Positions 33,016-43,067 are shown, counted from the stretch's first letter. The stretch: DNA of 64,000 nt from an uncultured Collinsella sp. (GCA_900550195.1 URRB01000013.1:1-64000), one strand, 5' to 3'. The notes: a model not told the origin generated them from the letters alone. Translations and numbers: made by a program.

Positions 33016-33093
33016 GCCGCCTCGAAAAACCTGCGCGCTCGCCATCCCAAAACTGGGTAGAAGAAAGCCAAAACGCAATCGCAGGAGGTCAAC

Positions 33094-33972
33094 ATGACTG
33101 CAGAAGATAAGGCAAAGAACGCTGGCAAGGTCGCGCTCGTTTTGGAGGGCGGTAGTTTTCGCGGGCAGTTTACTGCGGGCGTGCTCGACGTTCTCATGGA
33201 GGCCGGCGTCGAGATTCCGGCGGTCTACGGTGTATCGGCCGGCGCCCTCAACGGCGTGAACTACAAGTCGCACCAGATCGGCCGTGCCAACCGCATCAAC
33301 CTGGCTTTCTGCAATGACAACCGCTTCATGGGCGCCGCATCGTTTGCGTCCACGGGCTCTATTGTGGGTTACGACTTTATCTTCAACGATGTCCAGGACC
33401 GCCTAGATCCCTTTGACAACGAGACGTTCGACGCAAGCCCCATCGAGATGTACGCCGTCGCGACGGACATGCTTTTTGGAACCGCCACGTACCTGCCGGT
33501 CAAAAGCGCCGTACTTGACCTCGACGCTGTTCGCGCCTCGACGTCGCTGCCGCTGGTGACGCCGCCGGTCGAGATTGACGGGCACAAATACGTCGACGGC
33601 GGCGTAGCCGATTCGGTCCCCATCGAGCATGTGCTCGAGGAGGCGGGCTTCGATCGCGCGGTTGTCATTGTCACGCAGGACCGCTCGTACGAGAAAAAGC
33701 CCTACGAGTTTTTGCCGGCCGCGCGTGCGCGTTATGCCGACTACCCCTATCTGCTCGAGGCTATCGAGACGCGCCACGACCGTTACAACATCCAGCGTAT
33801 GCACCTGTGGAAGTATGAGCGCGAGGGCCGCGCGTTGGTCGTCGCTCCGCAAAAGCCGGTCGAGGTCGGCCATGTCGAGCACGATTCGGCAAAGCTTTTG
33901 GACCTGTATATCCAGGGTCGTCAGGAGGCAAAGCGCCTGCTCGCGGAAATCCAAGAGTTCGTTGAGCGCTAG
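33094..33972 (+). CDS. Patatin-like phospholipase
   Basis: A 292-aa member of the bacterial patatin family with a Ser-Asp dyad. The oxyanion loop is LEGGSFRGQFTAG, the nucleophile elbow is GVSAG, and the catalytic Asp is in YVDGGVADSVP. It is probably a lipid acyl hydrolase acting at the cytoplasmic side; no signal peptide is visible. ATG 33094 has AGGAGGT in front. Single gene; the substrate is unknown. Confidence 0.92.
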   Translation: MTAEDKAKNAGKVALVLEGGSFRGQFTAGVLDVLMEAGVEIPAVYGVSAGALNGVNYKSHQIGRANRINLAFCNDNRFMGAASFASTGSIVGYDFIFNDVQDRLDPFDNETFDASPIEMYAVATDMLFGTATYLPVKSAVLDLDAVRASTSLPLVTPPVEIDGHKYVDGGVADSVPIEHVLEEAGFDRAVVIVTQDRSYEKKPYEFLPAARARYADYPYLLEAIETRHDRYNIQRMHLWKYEREGRALVVAPQKPVEVGHVEHDSAKLLDLYIQGRQEAKRLLAEIQEFVER

Positions 33973-34071
33973 CGACGGCGAACCCTCAAATAATGACAAC
34001 AGCTAAAGAGCTGGAAAATCACGGCTCGTGGATGACATGTGCAGAAACTCTGGTCGGAGCCAAAATACCTG

Positions 34072-34099
34072 TTGACTCGTACGGCGAGCGGGGTAATAT
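34072..34099 (+). promoter_or_regulatory. Promoter of rplM-rpsI
   Basis: TTGACT (34072-34077) and TAATAT (34094-34099), 16-bp spacing. The roughly 60-nt leader contains GTTACTTGCAGAG and CTCTGTAAC, which can pair imperfectly, a possible site for autoregulation by a ribosomal protein (inference). Confidence 0.75.
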
Positions 34100-34165
34100 G
34101 GACGGGTTACTTGCAGAGCCCCGTGAATCTCTGTAACAACACGTACTGTACATGGAGGAGTCTAA

Positions 34166-34609
34166 GTGATTTCGAAATCGACTCACTACGCCAAGCAGGG
34201 CGAGGTCCAGCGCAACTGGGTTCTCGTCGACGCCGATGGTGCTGTCCTGGGCCGTCTTGCCACCCAGATCGCAATGATCCTGCGCGGTAAGAACAAGCCC
34301 CAGTTCACGCCCAACAGCGACTGCGGCGACTTCGTTGTCGTCATCAACGCCGATAAGGTCCAGCTTACCGGTAACAAGGCCGACACGAAGACCTATTATC
34401 GCCACAGCGGCTACAACGGCGGCCTCAAGGCTGAGAGCTTCCGCCAGGCTATGGAGAAGCACCCGGAGAAGGTCATCGAGCGCGCCGTTCGCGGTATGCT
34501 GCCCAAGACCACCCTCGGCCGTGCCCAGATGACCAAGCTTAAGGTCTACGCTGGTGCCGAGCATCCGCATGCTGCCCAGAACCCCACGAAGATTGAGCTG
34601 GAGGCTTAA
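34166..34609 (+). CDS. rplM: 50S ribosomal protein L13
   Basis: A 147-aa ribosomal protein, an early-assembling component of the large subunit. The sequence THYAKQGEVQRNWVLVDADG, then VLGRLATQIAMILRGKNKP and YRHSGYNGGLK, is characteristic. GTG start with GGAGG upstream. It is followed after 2 bp by rpsI, the universal bacterial pair. Length is normal. Confidence 0.98.
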   Translation: MISKSTHYAKQGEVQRNWVLVDADGAVLGRLATQIAMILRGKNKPQFTPNSDCGDFVVVINADKVQLTGNKADTKTYYRHSGYNGGLKAESFRQAMEKHPEKVIERAVRGMLPKTTLGRAQMTKLKVYAGAEHPHAAQNPTKIELEA

Positions 34610-34611
34610 AG

Positions 34612-35007
<396 letters not shown>

Positions 35008-35037
35008 GGTTTTATCTCCTTTCGAGATACAATGTAC

Positions 35038-35082
35038 AAGCGGGGCCTGCCGATTCCTCGGCGGGTCCCGCTTTTCTTTTTC
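35038..35082 (+). terminator. Terminator of rplM-rpsI
   Basis: AAGCGGGGCCTGCCGA pairs with TCGGCGGGTCCCGCTT (one mismatch/wobble), followed by TTCTTTTT. Confidence 0.92.
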
Positions 35083-35130
35083 GACTAGGGCGGGCGGTTG
35101 TATATCGCCTGCTAGGGAAGGAGCGATCCT

Positions 35131-36468
35131 ATGCCCCAGAACATCTTCGGTACCGACGGCGTCCGTGGCGTCGCCAACGCCGATCTTTCGTGCGAACTCG
35201 CGTTTCGCCTGGGTCGCGCGGCGACCAAGTTTCTTGGTCCGGACATCTGCATCGGCCGTGACACGCGCCTTTCGGGCACCATGCTCGAGAGCGCTCTGAC
35301 CGCCGGCATTATGGCCGAGGGCGGCCGTCCGCATTGCTGCGGCGTTATCCCCACGCCCGCCGTGGCGCTGCTCACTGTTCAAAACGAGCTCGATGGCGGC
35401 ATCGTCATCTCCGCTTCGCACAATCCGCCGGAGTTCAACGGCATCAAGTTCTTTAGCCGCAAGGGCATGAAGCTTCCCGACGCGGTCGAGGAAGAGATCA
35501 GCGCCTGGGTTATGTCCGAGGAAGCCATGGCTGCCGATGCGCTGCCGACCGGTGCCGGCGTGGGCCACATTATCAAGATGAAGGACGCTCGCAAGGCATA
35601 CGTCGACCACGCCATCGATACGCTTGATGGCCTGAGGCTCGACGGCCTAGTCGTTGCCGTCGACTGCGGTCACGGTGCTTCCTGCCAGACTACGCCCGCC
35701 GCGCTGCAGCGCCTGGGTGCCACGGTCCATGCCATCAACACCGATTACTGCGGCACCGACATTAACGTTGAGTGCGGCTCTACGCACCTCGAGCCCCTGC
35801 GCGAGCTCGTGCTGCGCACCCATGCTGACATCGGTCTGGCCCACGACGGCGACGCCGACCGCGTGCTGTTCGTGGACAGCGAGGGCAATGAGATCGACGG
35901 TGACTACATCCTGGCTATCTGCGGTTCTGACCTCGCCGCTCGCGGCAAGCTCGCCAACTCCGAGATCGTCTCGACCGTCATGTGCAACCTGGGCTTCTCC
36001 ATCGCTATGAAGGAACAGGGCTTCGAGATGGTCCAGACCGCCGTGGGCGACCGCTACGTTCTGGAGCGCATGCTCGCGGACGGCGCCGTCATCGGCGGCG
36101 AACAGTCCGGCCACATCATCTTCCTGGAGCACAACACCACCGGTGACGGCTTGGTGACGGCTCTGCAGCTGCTGGCCGTGCTCAAGCGCACCGGTCGTAC
36201 CCTCACCGACCTTGCCGGCATTATGAAGAAGTACCCGCAGGTGCTCGTCAACGTGCATTCCGACAACAAGGCTGGTCTGGACGATTGCCAGCCCATCTGG
36301 GATGCCGTCGCTGCTGCCGAGAAGGAGCTTGACGGCCGCGGCCGCATTCTGGTGCGCCCGAGCGGTACCGAGCCGCTGGTCCGCGTGATGGCCGAGGCCG
36401 AGACGCACGAGCTGACCCAGCGCGTTGTCGACGACATCGTCGAGGTTGTCAAGCGCGAACTTCCCTAA
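35131..36468 (+). CDS. glmM: Phosphoglucosamine mutase
   Basis: A 445-aa enzyme converting glucosamine-6-P to glucosamine-1-P for peptidoglycan precursors. The phosphoserine loop is ISASHNPPEFNGIKFF, the metal loop is DGDADR, the sugar loop is GGEQSGH, and the phosphate loop is RPSGTEPLVRVM. The N-terminus FGTDGVRGVAN is that of GlmM. It is followed closely by a PTS EIIA gene and then nagB, giving a small amino-sugar cluster. ATG 35131 follows GGAAGGAG. Confidence 0.97.
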   Translation: MPQNIFGTDGVRGVANADLSCELAFRLGRAATKFLGPDICIGRDTRLSGTMLESALTAGIMAEGGRPHCCGVIPTPAVALLTVQNELDGGIVISASHNPPEFNGIKFFSRKGMKLPDAVEEEISAWVMSEEAMAADALPTGAGVGHIIKMKDARKAYVDHAIDTLDGLRLDGLVVAVDCGHGASCQTTPAALQRLGATVHAINTDYCGTDINVECGSTHLEPLRELVLRTHADIGLAHDGDADRVLFVDSEGNEIDGDYILAICGSDLAARGKLANSEIVSTVMCNLGFSIAMKEQGFEMVQTAVGDRYVLERMLADGAVIGGEQSGHIIFLEHNTTGDGLVTALQLLAVLKRTGRTLTDLAGIMKKYPQVLVNVHSDNKAGLDDCQPIWDAVAAAEKELDGRGRILVRPSGTEPLVRVMAEAETHELTQRVVDDIVEVVKRELP

Positions 36469-36539
36469 TGGTCAAAAACCGTTGCCAAGTGGTAAACTGT
36501 TAAGGTTATTTTGATTGATTGGTATGTCCGAGGGGGAGC

Positions 36540-37037
36540 ATGTTCACTAAAGTCCTAAGGTCTTTTGGTATGCGTGGTCGAGTCCTTACGCTGGATGCTC
36601 CCATCTCGGGCGATGTCATTCCGCTTTCCGAGGTAAACGACCAGACGTTTGCCACCGGCCTTTTGGGCCAGGGCGTGGCGATTCGGCCCACCGGAACGCG
36701 TGTGATTGCACCGGCTGATGCCAAGGTCGAGGCCATTTTTCCCACGGGACACGCTGTTGCGCTTAACACGGTCGATGGCTTGGACGTGCTCATCCACGTT
36801 GGTTTGGACACTGTTCAGCTCGAGGGCAAGCACTTTACCGTACATGCGCAAGTGGGTGACATCGTCCATAAGGGCGATGTACTCATTGAGTTCGATCGCG
36901 AGGCAATTGCTGCCGAGGGCTACGATGTGACGGTTCCCATCTTGGTGTGCAACTCCGTTGAGTTCTCGAGTATCAAGGGCTCCGTTGGCGTGCATGTCGA
37001 AGAGATGGACCAACTCATCGTTGCTCGCGAGCGCTAG
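36540..37037 (+). CDS. PTS glucose-type EIIA component
   Basis: A 165-aa phosphocarrier of the EIIA-Glc family. The phosphorylated His is in VLIHVGLDTVQLEGKHF, and the fold markers SGDVIPLSEVND, GQGVAIRPTG and APADAKVEAIFPTGHAVAL are present. It would pass phosphate from HPr to an EIICB permease encoded elsewhere, possibly for N-acetylglucosamine given glmM and nagB next door. ATG 36540 (MFTKVL) has AGGGGGAG directly upstream; the earlier in-frame ATG at 36519 is less likely. Regulatory roles as in enteric Crr cannot be assumed. Confidence 0.9.
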   Translation: MFTKVLRSFGMRGRVLTLDAPISGDVIPLSEVNDQTFATGLLGQGVAIRPTGTRVIAPADAKVEAIFPTGHAVALNTVDGLDVLIHVGLDTVQLEGKHFTVHAQVGDIVHKGDVLIEFDREAIAAEGYDVTVPILVCNSVEFSSIKGSVGVHVEEMDQLIVARER

Positions 37038-37308
37038 CAAGTGCACGTGGCCATTAGCCTACAATTCAAACACGTTTACGGAGGGCGCCCTTGAAAGAGG
37101 ACGCCCTCCGTGGCAAGATGGGATTTGTCCGAGGCTAAACAGCTTTGGGTCACCGTGGACGGGCAGGGGCCTCGACGCGGTTAGACACGAGACACATACA
37201 TTACGCGACCTCGCCCTGGTGGTCGCACACGTTGGTTGCGGCCGACGCGGGCCGCGGGCAAGTGCTTGTAAGGGAGCCTTGCCTCTCTTGTACGAGAAAG
37301 GACGCGTA
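37038..37308 (+). other. Spacer and leader of nagB
   Basis: A possible -10 TACAAT is at 37060-37065. A perfect 10-bp stem, ACGGAGGGCG/CGCCCTCCGT (37078-37087, 37102-37111), lacks a T-run, and a second GC stem (GCGGCC with GGCCGC near 37240-37257) precedes the ribosome site. The leader is over 200 nt and structured, but I recognise no riboswitch. Confidence 0.45.
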
Positions 37309-38037
37309 ATGAAGATCATTAAAGCTAAAGACTACGAGGATATGAGCCGCAAGGCCGCTAATATCATCTCGGCCCAGGTTATCCTCAAGCCCGACTGTGT
37401 GCTGGGCCTTGCCACCGGCTCCACCCCGATCGGTGCCTACAAGCAGCTCGCTGCTTGGTACGAGAAGGGCGACGTCGACTTTGCCGAGGTCAGCACCTAC
37501 AACCTGGACGAGTATCGCGGCCTTTCGCACGACGATCCCCAGAGCTATCACTACTTCATGCGCGAGAACTTCTTCGATCACATCAACATCGACCTGAACA
37601 ACACGCATGTGCCCGACGGTTCCAACCCCGACGCCGCCGCTGCCTGCTCTGAGTACGACAAGATCGTCGCCGACGCCGGTTACCCGGATCTGCAGCTGCT
37701 CGGCATTGGCAACAACGGCCACATCGGCTTCAACGAGCCCGATGACCACTTCTCCAAGGGCACGCACTGCGTCGACCTCACCGAGAGCACCATTCAGGCC
37801 AACAGCCGCCTGTTCGACAGTATCGACGATGTTCCCCGTCAGGCCTACACCATGGGTACCCAGACCATCATGTATGCCCGCATGATCCTGGTCGTCGCCA
37901 ACGGCGAGGCCAAGGCTCAGGCCGTGCATGACATGTGCTATGGTCCGGTTACGCCCGAGTGCCCGGCTTCGATCCTGCAGCTGCACACCAACTGCGTTGT
38001 CGTTGCCGACGAGGCCGCCCTTTCGCTCTGCGAGTAG
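37309..38037 (+). CDS. nagB: Glucosamine-6-phosphate deaminase
   Basis: A 242-aa enzyme turning glucosamine-6-P into fructose-6-P and ammonia, feeding amino sugars to glycolysis. Markers are LGLATGSTPIGAYK, the FNLDEY-type segment TYNLDEYRGL, and GIGNNGHIGFNEP with catalytic residues. ATG 37309 carries AGAAAGGA; the long in-frame extension back to 36958 overlaps the EIIA gene and is rejected. It works opposite to glmM, so the two set the direction of glucosamine-6-P flux. Confidence 0.96.
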   Translation: MKIIKAKDYEDMSRKAANIISAQVILKPDCVLGLATGSTPIGAYKQLAAWYEKGDVDFAEVSTYNLDEYRGLSHDDPQSYHYFMRENFFDHINIDLNNTHVPDGSNPDAAAACSEYDKIVADAGYPDLQLLGIGNNGHIGFNEPDDHFSKGTHCVDLTESTIQANSRLFDSIDDVPRQAYTMGTQTIMYARMILVVANGEAKAQAVHDMCYGPVTPECPASILQLHTNCVVVADEAALSLCE

Positions 38038-38069
38038 CGCGAATCCTGCAGCTCGACATAGCCTTGCCT

Positions 38070-38097
38070 AAGGCCTCCGCTTTGCGGGGGCCTTTTT
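38070..38097 (+). terminator. nagB terminator
   Basis: AGGCCTCCGC, loop TTTG, CGGGGGCCT, then TTTTT. Confidence 0.9.
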
Positions 38098-38485
38098 GCT
38101 ATCCCTTTTTGCCCATTTGACCAAAAACTTGCCGCAAGCTTGACGAATGCCGGATGCCCAACAGCTTGATTCATTCCATATCAGATTCTATGCAAAAATG
38201 CCACTAAAAGGTCGTAGACGGTAGCGGGTGCTAGGCGAGTTGAATGACATGGCTGAACCTTGTTCATCTGCGTTACACTGCCGCTTGGATGGGACAAGCT
38301 GACAAGCTCATTTACCTGCTTAAAGACCGATTAGTCGGGGGATTAATAACAATCGGCCCTCGCTGTACAAAAACTTGCCGCTTTCGTACCAAAAGACAAC
38401 CTAAAACACAAGGTCGCTCTATTCATAGCGCGGCTTGTATTGTCTTGCGGCTACAGTGTCCATACGGTCGAGTTGAGGAGCGGGC
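38098..38485. other. Upstream region of large regulator gene with direct repeat
   Basis: CAAAAACTTGCCGC occurs twice in the same orientation (38122-38135 and 38368-38381). No gene is supported and no clear promoter is seen. The repeats could bind the regulator encoded downstream or an unlinked factor. Confidence 0.5.
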
Positions 38486-41485
38486 ATGGTAAACGATTTG
38501 AGCGGTATAGACGACCTCGAGCTGATGCCGCTGGGCGGAGGCTATATGGTGCGACGCGAACGCTTGATGAATGAGCTTATCGCCAAGGGCCGAAAGGCCG
38601 GCATCGTGGTTCTTTATGCGCCCGACGGGTTTGGGAAGACCTCGGTGCTGCTGCAGTACACCCATGAGGTTAAATGCGACCCGACGCGAGGCCCCGTGCG
38701 GATTATCGAGGCGGATCGCGCCATTGGGCGCGAGGTGTTTATGCAGCTCGAGGTGGTTACCGAAGAACTCAAAGACAAACCGCACTCCCTTATCGCGATT
38801 GATAATGTGCCAAACCTCGATCAGCACGATACCGAAGACCTCATCGACAGGATTCGCGGCCTGCGCGCTATGGGGGTAGGGGTCTTTATCTCCTGCCGTC
38901 CTTCAAATCGTCAGCTGATTCATGGGCTGGGCGATTCGGTTAAGATCAATGCGCAGATGCTTAAGGTGCATGCCTTTGAGTATTCGGCGTGGGCATCGGC
39001 GTTTTCGATCAGCACATCGCTCGACTTTTATCAGCTCACGCAGGGCGTGCCCGAGCTCGTTTCGGCATTGCAGACGGGTCTGTATGGCCAAGGTGACGTA
39101 GCCGGTCTGCTCGAAAACGAGATTGTCAACGTATATGGCGCGGCACTTGCCGATCTGGCTTCGCTCGACAATAATGCGCTGTTTTGCGTGGCATGTCTCA
39201 TGGTTTTGATGGGCGAGGGCAATATCGCAGAACTCGAGGCCTGTGGGGTGAGGCTGTCGATGGTCGACCAGTCCTATTTTGTGCGCGACTACCCGATCTT
39301 TGGCTTGGATCCCGCCGAGCGGAGTTTTACGTGTCTGGGCACGGAGGATAACGGACGCTTGCGCTTGCGTAAGTTGGTGGCCGAGGTTCGCCCCGAACTT
39401 GTTCCGAGGGCGGCCCGGATTTTGCTTAAGGCGGGCCGATGCGATGCGGCGATGGGCCTGGCGGACGCCTTTTTGGACCGTGAAGCGGTCCTTGAACTTG
39501 CTGGGCAGTATGGGGTCGATCTGGCTCTGACGGGGCACGGGGCCGATATCTGCCGAGCGGCGCTGGGCACGATCGATGCCGACGATCCGGCTCCAGAGCC
39601 AACGCCTGCCGAAGCGCTTGGCGTATATCTGGCAGCGGTCAGCGTGTCCAATACAAAGCTCGCTCGCTATATGGCATCGGTCATCGAGCGCGGGGGCGAA
39701 CGGGCGGCCTGCGAAATAGACCCCGTTTCATGGAGGGTGGCCCAGACACTGACGGCTGTTTGCTATGGGGACAACGGGCTTGGGCTCCCTACGAACCTGG
39801 CCGTGCCAGAAATCGAGACATCCCATACCGCACTCGATATGTTGTCTGCGCATATCGAGGTCAAGCGATACCTGACCGAACGAGGAGATGACGGCGACGT
39901 TCTACAGCAGCTCAAAACGAGCAAGGCCTACGACTGCGAGCTCGACATCGCGGGGATTGTTATACGGGCCGATAGTATGCTGGTGGAGCTCTTTGACGGG
40001 TCGTTTGCGGGAACCGACGAGCGCGACGACGAGATGACGGTGGTGCGGGAGGCGCTCGACGTACGTGGGCTTAAGGCGATGGCTATCTGGGTGCGCATGG
40101 TGTTGGCGGCACGGCGGCTCCTTTCCGGCTTGCCGGTAACCGACGATGCGGCGTTCAACGAGCTCGATCGTTTTGCCGTGCGCATGCGCGACAACCAGAT
40201 TCAGCTGTTTGGCCTGTTGTTAGAAGGCTGGCAGTCGCTGGCAGAGGGACGGCCGGTTAATGCAAAGTTCCGTGCGGTCCAAGTGCTCAAACTTGCCGAG
40301 GAGTCGATTGCGTACATGCGCGATAACGCATTGCTGCTGGAGCGCGCAGCGTATCTGCGAAATACATCGATGGTTTCGGTGCGCGAGGAAGCGGAGCTAC
40401 TCGATATAAGCCAGACGCAGGTTGGTGGAGCAGAAGCCTGGATGGTGGCGCTGCATTTGGCCTGTGCGGGGCGAGATAGCGATCTTGCGGCCTGGATGTC
40501 CATGAATCGTGCGGGGATTCTAGAGCCATCGTATCGGCTCTTTGCGCGCCTTGCCATGCATTGTCTGGGCGAGCCGGCGGGCAGGATACGCAAGAAGCTT
40601 CCCGTGCGCGAGCTGTCGCGGTACTCGCTGCGCGACGATTTGGAAGGGGAGGGCGAGCGCCTGTTCCAGGCCGGCGAGGTTGAAGCCGTCGATACCATCG
40701 ACCATATCGAGATTCGCATGTTTGGTGCGTTTCGCGCCGAGCGCGACGGGTTTCCCATCACGGATAAAATGTGGCGCCGCAAGAAGGCGGCGACGCTTGC
40801 CGAGCGGCTTGCACTGGGCATGGATGCGCTCGTCGATCGTGAGACGCTGGCCATGGAGCTGTGGCCCCATGCCGAGTTCAATAGCGCCCGCAACAACCTG
40901 TACTCGACGATATCGCGCTTGCGGTCGGCTTTGGGGCCGACGCCGGATGGCAAGTCGTGTGTGCTCATCCAAAATGAATGCATCGGACTCAACAGCGACT
41001 ACGTCAAGACCGATGTACGGCTGTTCGACCAGATAAGCCGCGAGGTTTTGGGAAATCGCACGGGTGCGCGCGGGCCCCATTTAGTTGAGCTGTGCCTTAA
41101 GATTGAGCAGCTTTATGCCGGACCGCTGTATGTTCCCAATGGCTGTAATCCCACCTACTTTTTGCGCATGCGGCGCATTATGCAGTCAAAGTACATCGAT
41201 TGCATGATTAAGGGAGCAAATGCCGCTCTAGAAGAAAACGATCTGCAGTCGGCGATTTGGCTGGCGGAGTCGGGGCTTCGACAGGAAACGGCGCGTGAGG
41301 ATATGGTGCGCTGCGCCATGCGCGTCTACAGTGCGGCGGGGCGGCGGCGCGATATCGTCGAGCTGTACAGCGGGCATATGCACCACCTGAGGGAGCAGGT
41401 CAATGGCGTGCCCGAGCCCGAGACGCGGCGTCTATACGAGCGCTTGGTGGAGGGGCGGCTCAATCGCGTGCTGGTCGAGCGATAA
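38486..41485 (+). CDS. Large ATPase-type transcriptional regulator with SARP-like C-terminus
   Basis: A 999-aa cytoplasmic regulator. Residues about 20-250 are an NTPase module related to MalT/STAND proteins: Walker A APDGFGKT (45-52) and Walker B-like SLIAIDNV, then a CRPS sensor segment. A long helical middle (about 300-730) looks like degenerate repeats. From about residue 741 (IEIRMFGAFRAERDG) a winged helix of OmpR/SARP type is followed by a bacterial transcriptional activator domain (LYAGPLYVPNGCN to the end). Inference: nucleotide- and ligand-controlled activator. Its targets are unknown; the monocistronic position with a 450-bp upstream region suggests own control. Confidence 0.8.
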   Translation: MVNDLSGIDDLELMPLGGGYMVRRERLMNELIAKGRKAGIVVLYAPDGFGKTSVLLQYTHEVKCDPTRGPVRIIEADRAIGREVFMQLEVVTEELKDKPHSLIAIDNVPNLDQHDTEDLIDRIRGLRAMGVGVFISCRPSNRQLIHGLGDSVKINAQMLKVHAFEYSAWASAFSISTSLDFYQLTQGVPELVSALQTGLYGQGDVAGLLENEIVNVYGAALADLASLDNNALFCVACLMVLMGEGNIAELEACGVRLSMVDQSYFVRDYPIFGLDPAERSFTCLGTEDNGRLRLRKLVAEVRPELVPRAARILLKAGRCDAAMGLADAFLDREAVLELAGQYGVDLALTGHGADICRAALGTIDADDPAPEPTPAEALGVYLAAVSVSNTKLARYMASVIERGGERAACEIDPVSWRVAQTLTAVCYGDNGLGLPTNLAVPEIETSHTALDMLSAHIEVKRYLTERGDDGDVLQQLKTSKAYDCELDIAGIVIRADSMLVELFDGSFAGTDERDDEMTVVREALDVRGLKAMAIWVRMVLAARRLLSGLPVTDDAAFNELDRFAVRMRDNQIQLFGLLLEGWQSLAEGRPVNAKFRAVQVLKLAEESIAYMRDNALLLERAAYLRNTSMVSVREEAELLDISQTQVGGAEAWMVALHLACAGRDSDLAAWMSMNRAGILEPSYRLFARLAMHCLGEPAGRIRKKLPVRELSRYSLRDDLEGEGERLFQAGEVEAVDTIDHIEIRMFGAFRAERDGFPITDKMWRRKKAATLAERLALGMDALVDRETLAMELWPHAEFNSARNNLYSTISRLRSALGPTPDGKSCVLIQNECIGLNSDYVKTDVRLFDQISREVLGNRTGARGPHLVELCLKIEQLYAGPLYVPNGCNPTYFLRMRRIMQSKYIDCMIKGANAALEENDLQSAIWLAESGLRQETAREDMVRCAMRVYSAAGRRRDIVELYSGHMHHLREQVNGVPEPETRRLYERLVEGRLNRVLVER

Positions 41486-41488
41486 AAA

Positions 41489-41520
41489 ACGGGCGCCCGA
41501 AGTACTTGGGCACCCGTAAG
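41489..41520. terminator. Bidirectional terminator
   Basis: ACGGGCGCCCGAA and TTGGGCACCCGT enclose GTAC, with an A-run on the left. It separates the regulator gene from the convergent yhbY. Confidence 0.75.
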
Positions 41521-41554
41521 CTTGCTATGTGTTGGATCGCCGGATCATTGGCTC

Positions 41555-41854
41555 TTAGACGAGCTTGATCTTCTCGATGTCCTTGCGCGAGGACTCGCGA
41601 TACAGTGAGAACTTGCGGCCGATGACCTGGACGACCTCGGCGTGGCAACGCTCGGCGAGCTCCTCGGCGGCCTCGCGGGCGGAAAGGCTGGAGCCATCGA
41701 GCACGGAGCACTTAACGAGCTCGTGCTTCTCCAGGTAGGCGACCGTCTGCTCGACGGTGCCCTCGTTGACGTCGGACTTGCCGATGATGATGGCGGGGTT
41801 GAGGTGATGGGCCATGCTGCGAAGCTGCTTGACCTGTGCTCCTGTCAGTGCCAT
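41555..41854 (-). CDS. yhbY: YhbY-family RNA-binding protein
   Basis: A 99-aa CRS1/YhbY (KH-like) domain protein associated with 50S ribosome precursors. The family pattern is complete: LTGAQVKQLRSMAHHLNPAIIIGKSDVNEG, then HELVKCSVLD and the end VVQVIGRKFSLYRESS with the GRKF signature. No partner genes lie in the same direction nearby. ATG with AGCGAGA upstream. Confidence 0.95.
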   Translation of the reverse strand: MALTGAQVKQLRSMAHHLNPAIIIGKSDVNEGTVEQTVAYLEKHELVKCSVLDGSSLSAREAAEELAERCHAEVVQVIGRKFSLYRESSRKDIEKIKLV

Positions 41855-42012
41855 GGGTTCTCGCTTTCTATGTATGGGGCGCCCCGCGACGGGGCCTTAA
41901 TCTACGTGAGCTGTCCCACGATAGCGCAGGAACGGCGTGGTGTGGAGCGCGTTTGCCCAGTTCAAAAAGAATGCGGATGCCGAGTGAGTGGGCGGTGCGG
42001 GCTGCGAACAGG

Positions 42013-42900
42013 CTATGAGCTGGGCGCAGAGACCGGCTCCCATGCAATAAACGCCCAACGAACCTTACGAACATGATCGAGCATATAGCGCCCCTGCGGC
42101 ACGCCCTTGGAGCCCGGCTCGCCGGCATGGGGGTTCTCGATCATGTGTTGGGCGATGTAGTCGCGCAGACGGTCGACCTTATCTTCGTTGCCATGCTCGA
42201 GCATACGAGAAAAGTCCGCCACACCTGCCTCAAGGCTATCGAAGGTGTCGCGACGAGGCGATTCAAAGTACGTAACCTGCGGCAGGGCACCCATCTGAAT
42301 GAGGATATTAAAAGCATACACAAAGCCATTACTGCAGGTAACCGAGGCACCGATAGCGTTCATCAAGTGCAGATCATAGCGCGGGCTGGAGTTAGCGACC
42401 ATCGTGACAGCACAACGCCGACGAGCCGTACGATCAAGCTTGGCAAGCGCGCCTTTTAGGTTGGTCGTGGTGACAGAGCGACTGGCAAAGGCAACATCTA
42501 CCGCTTTCGCGACCGGTCCAACCAAATTCCAGTCATCATCCCAAGCAAGCTCAAGCGGCGTAATAAGATCCTCGAGCCCGTAATACTCAATGCCGGCATC
42601 AAGCGTGCCCAGCATGGCGGGGGAGAAATCAGCCGCAATCACAGGATGCCCGTCTTGCGCAAGCGGAATAGCAATCGACCCAGCCCCACACCCCATATCA
42701 AGCACCGATTCACCAGGCTCAAGAGCCAGCAATTTCATAAAATCCCGGGCATACGGAGCAGTCTCAAGAGGTCGAAAATGTCGAGCCCGCTTATCCCATT
42801 CAAAAGAATCATCAGCCCGATGCCGAGCGGCCTGCAGACGCATCCACTCCTGATTCCAATCAGCAGAAAGAAGCTCAGAGCGAGCATCCCCATCAACCAC
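42013..42900 (-). CDS. Class I SAM-dependent methyltransferase
   Basis: A 295-aa methyltransferase of unknown substrate. Motif I is SVLDMGCGAGSIAIPLA, followed by the acidic-end strand VIAADFSPAML. The N-terminal lid (WNQEWMRLQAARHRADDSFEWDKRA) matches a group of anaerobe methyltransferases in which a small-molecule substrate is presumed. GTG start at 42900 with AGGAGG. Its acceptor cannot be inferred from the neighbours. Confidence 0.85.
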   Translation of the reverse strand: MVDGDARSELLSADWNQEWMRLQAARHRADDSFEWDKRARHFRPLETAPYARDFMKLLALEPGESVLDMGCGAGSIAIPLAQDGHPVIAADFSPAMLGTLDAGIEYYGLEDLITPLELAWDDDWNLVGPVAKAVDVAFASRSVTTTNLKGALAKLDRTARRRCAVTMVANSSPRYDLHLMNAIGASVTCSNGFVYAFNILIQMGALPQVTYFESPRRDTFDSLEAGVADFSRMLEHGNEDKVDRLRDYIAQHMIENPHAGEPGSKGVPQGRYMLDHVRKVRWAFIAWEPVSAPSS

Positions 42901-42918
42901 GGGCTAACCTCCTAGCAA

Positions 42919-42951
42919 CAAAAAAGCGACTCCCCCCAAAAGAAGAGCCGC
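42919..42951 (-). terminator. Terminator of UPF0210 transcript
   Basis: On the minus strand GCGGCTC pairs with GAGTCGC (one G-U), followed by TTTTTT. The transcript would first run through the long-arm hairpin. Confidence 0.65.
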
Positions 42952-43067
42952 AACCAGCATATATCAGAAAAGAACCGTTCCAACGCCAAACCGCCCTCAC
43001 AACCAAGGCGGGCAGGAGCGAAGCGACTGCCATACGGGATAGAACCCAACTGAGGTCCCGTTGTGCG

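Noticed and set aside
37276..37287. Third copy of the long-arm hairpin near nagB
   Set aside because: Only GCCTTGCCTCTC is shared with one arm of copy 1; the conserved inner motifs are absent, so this is coincidence.
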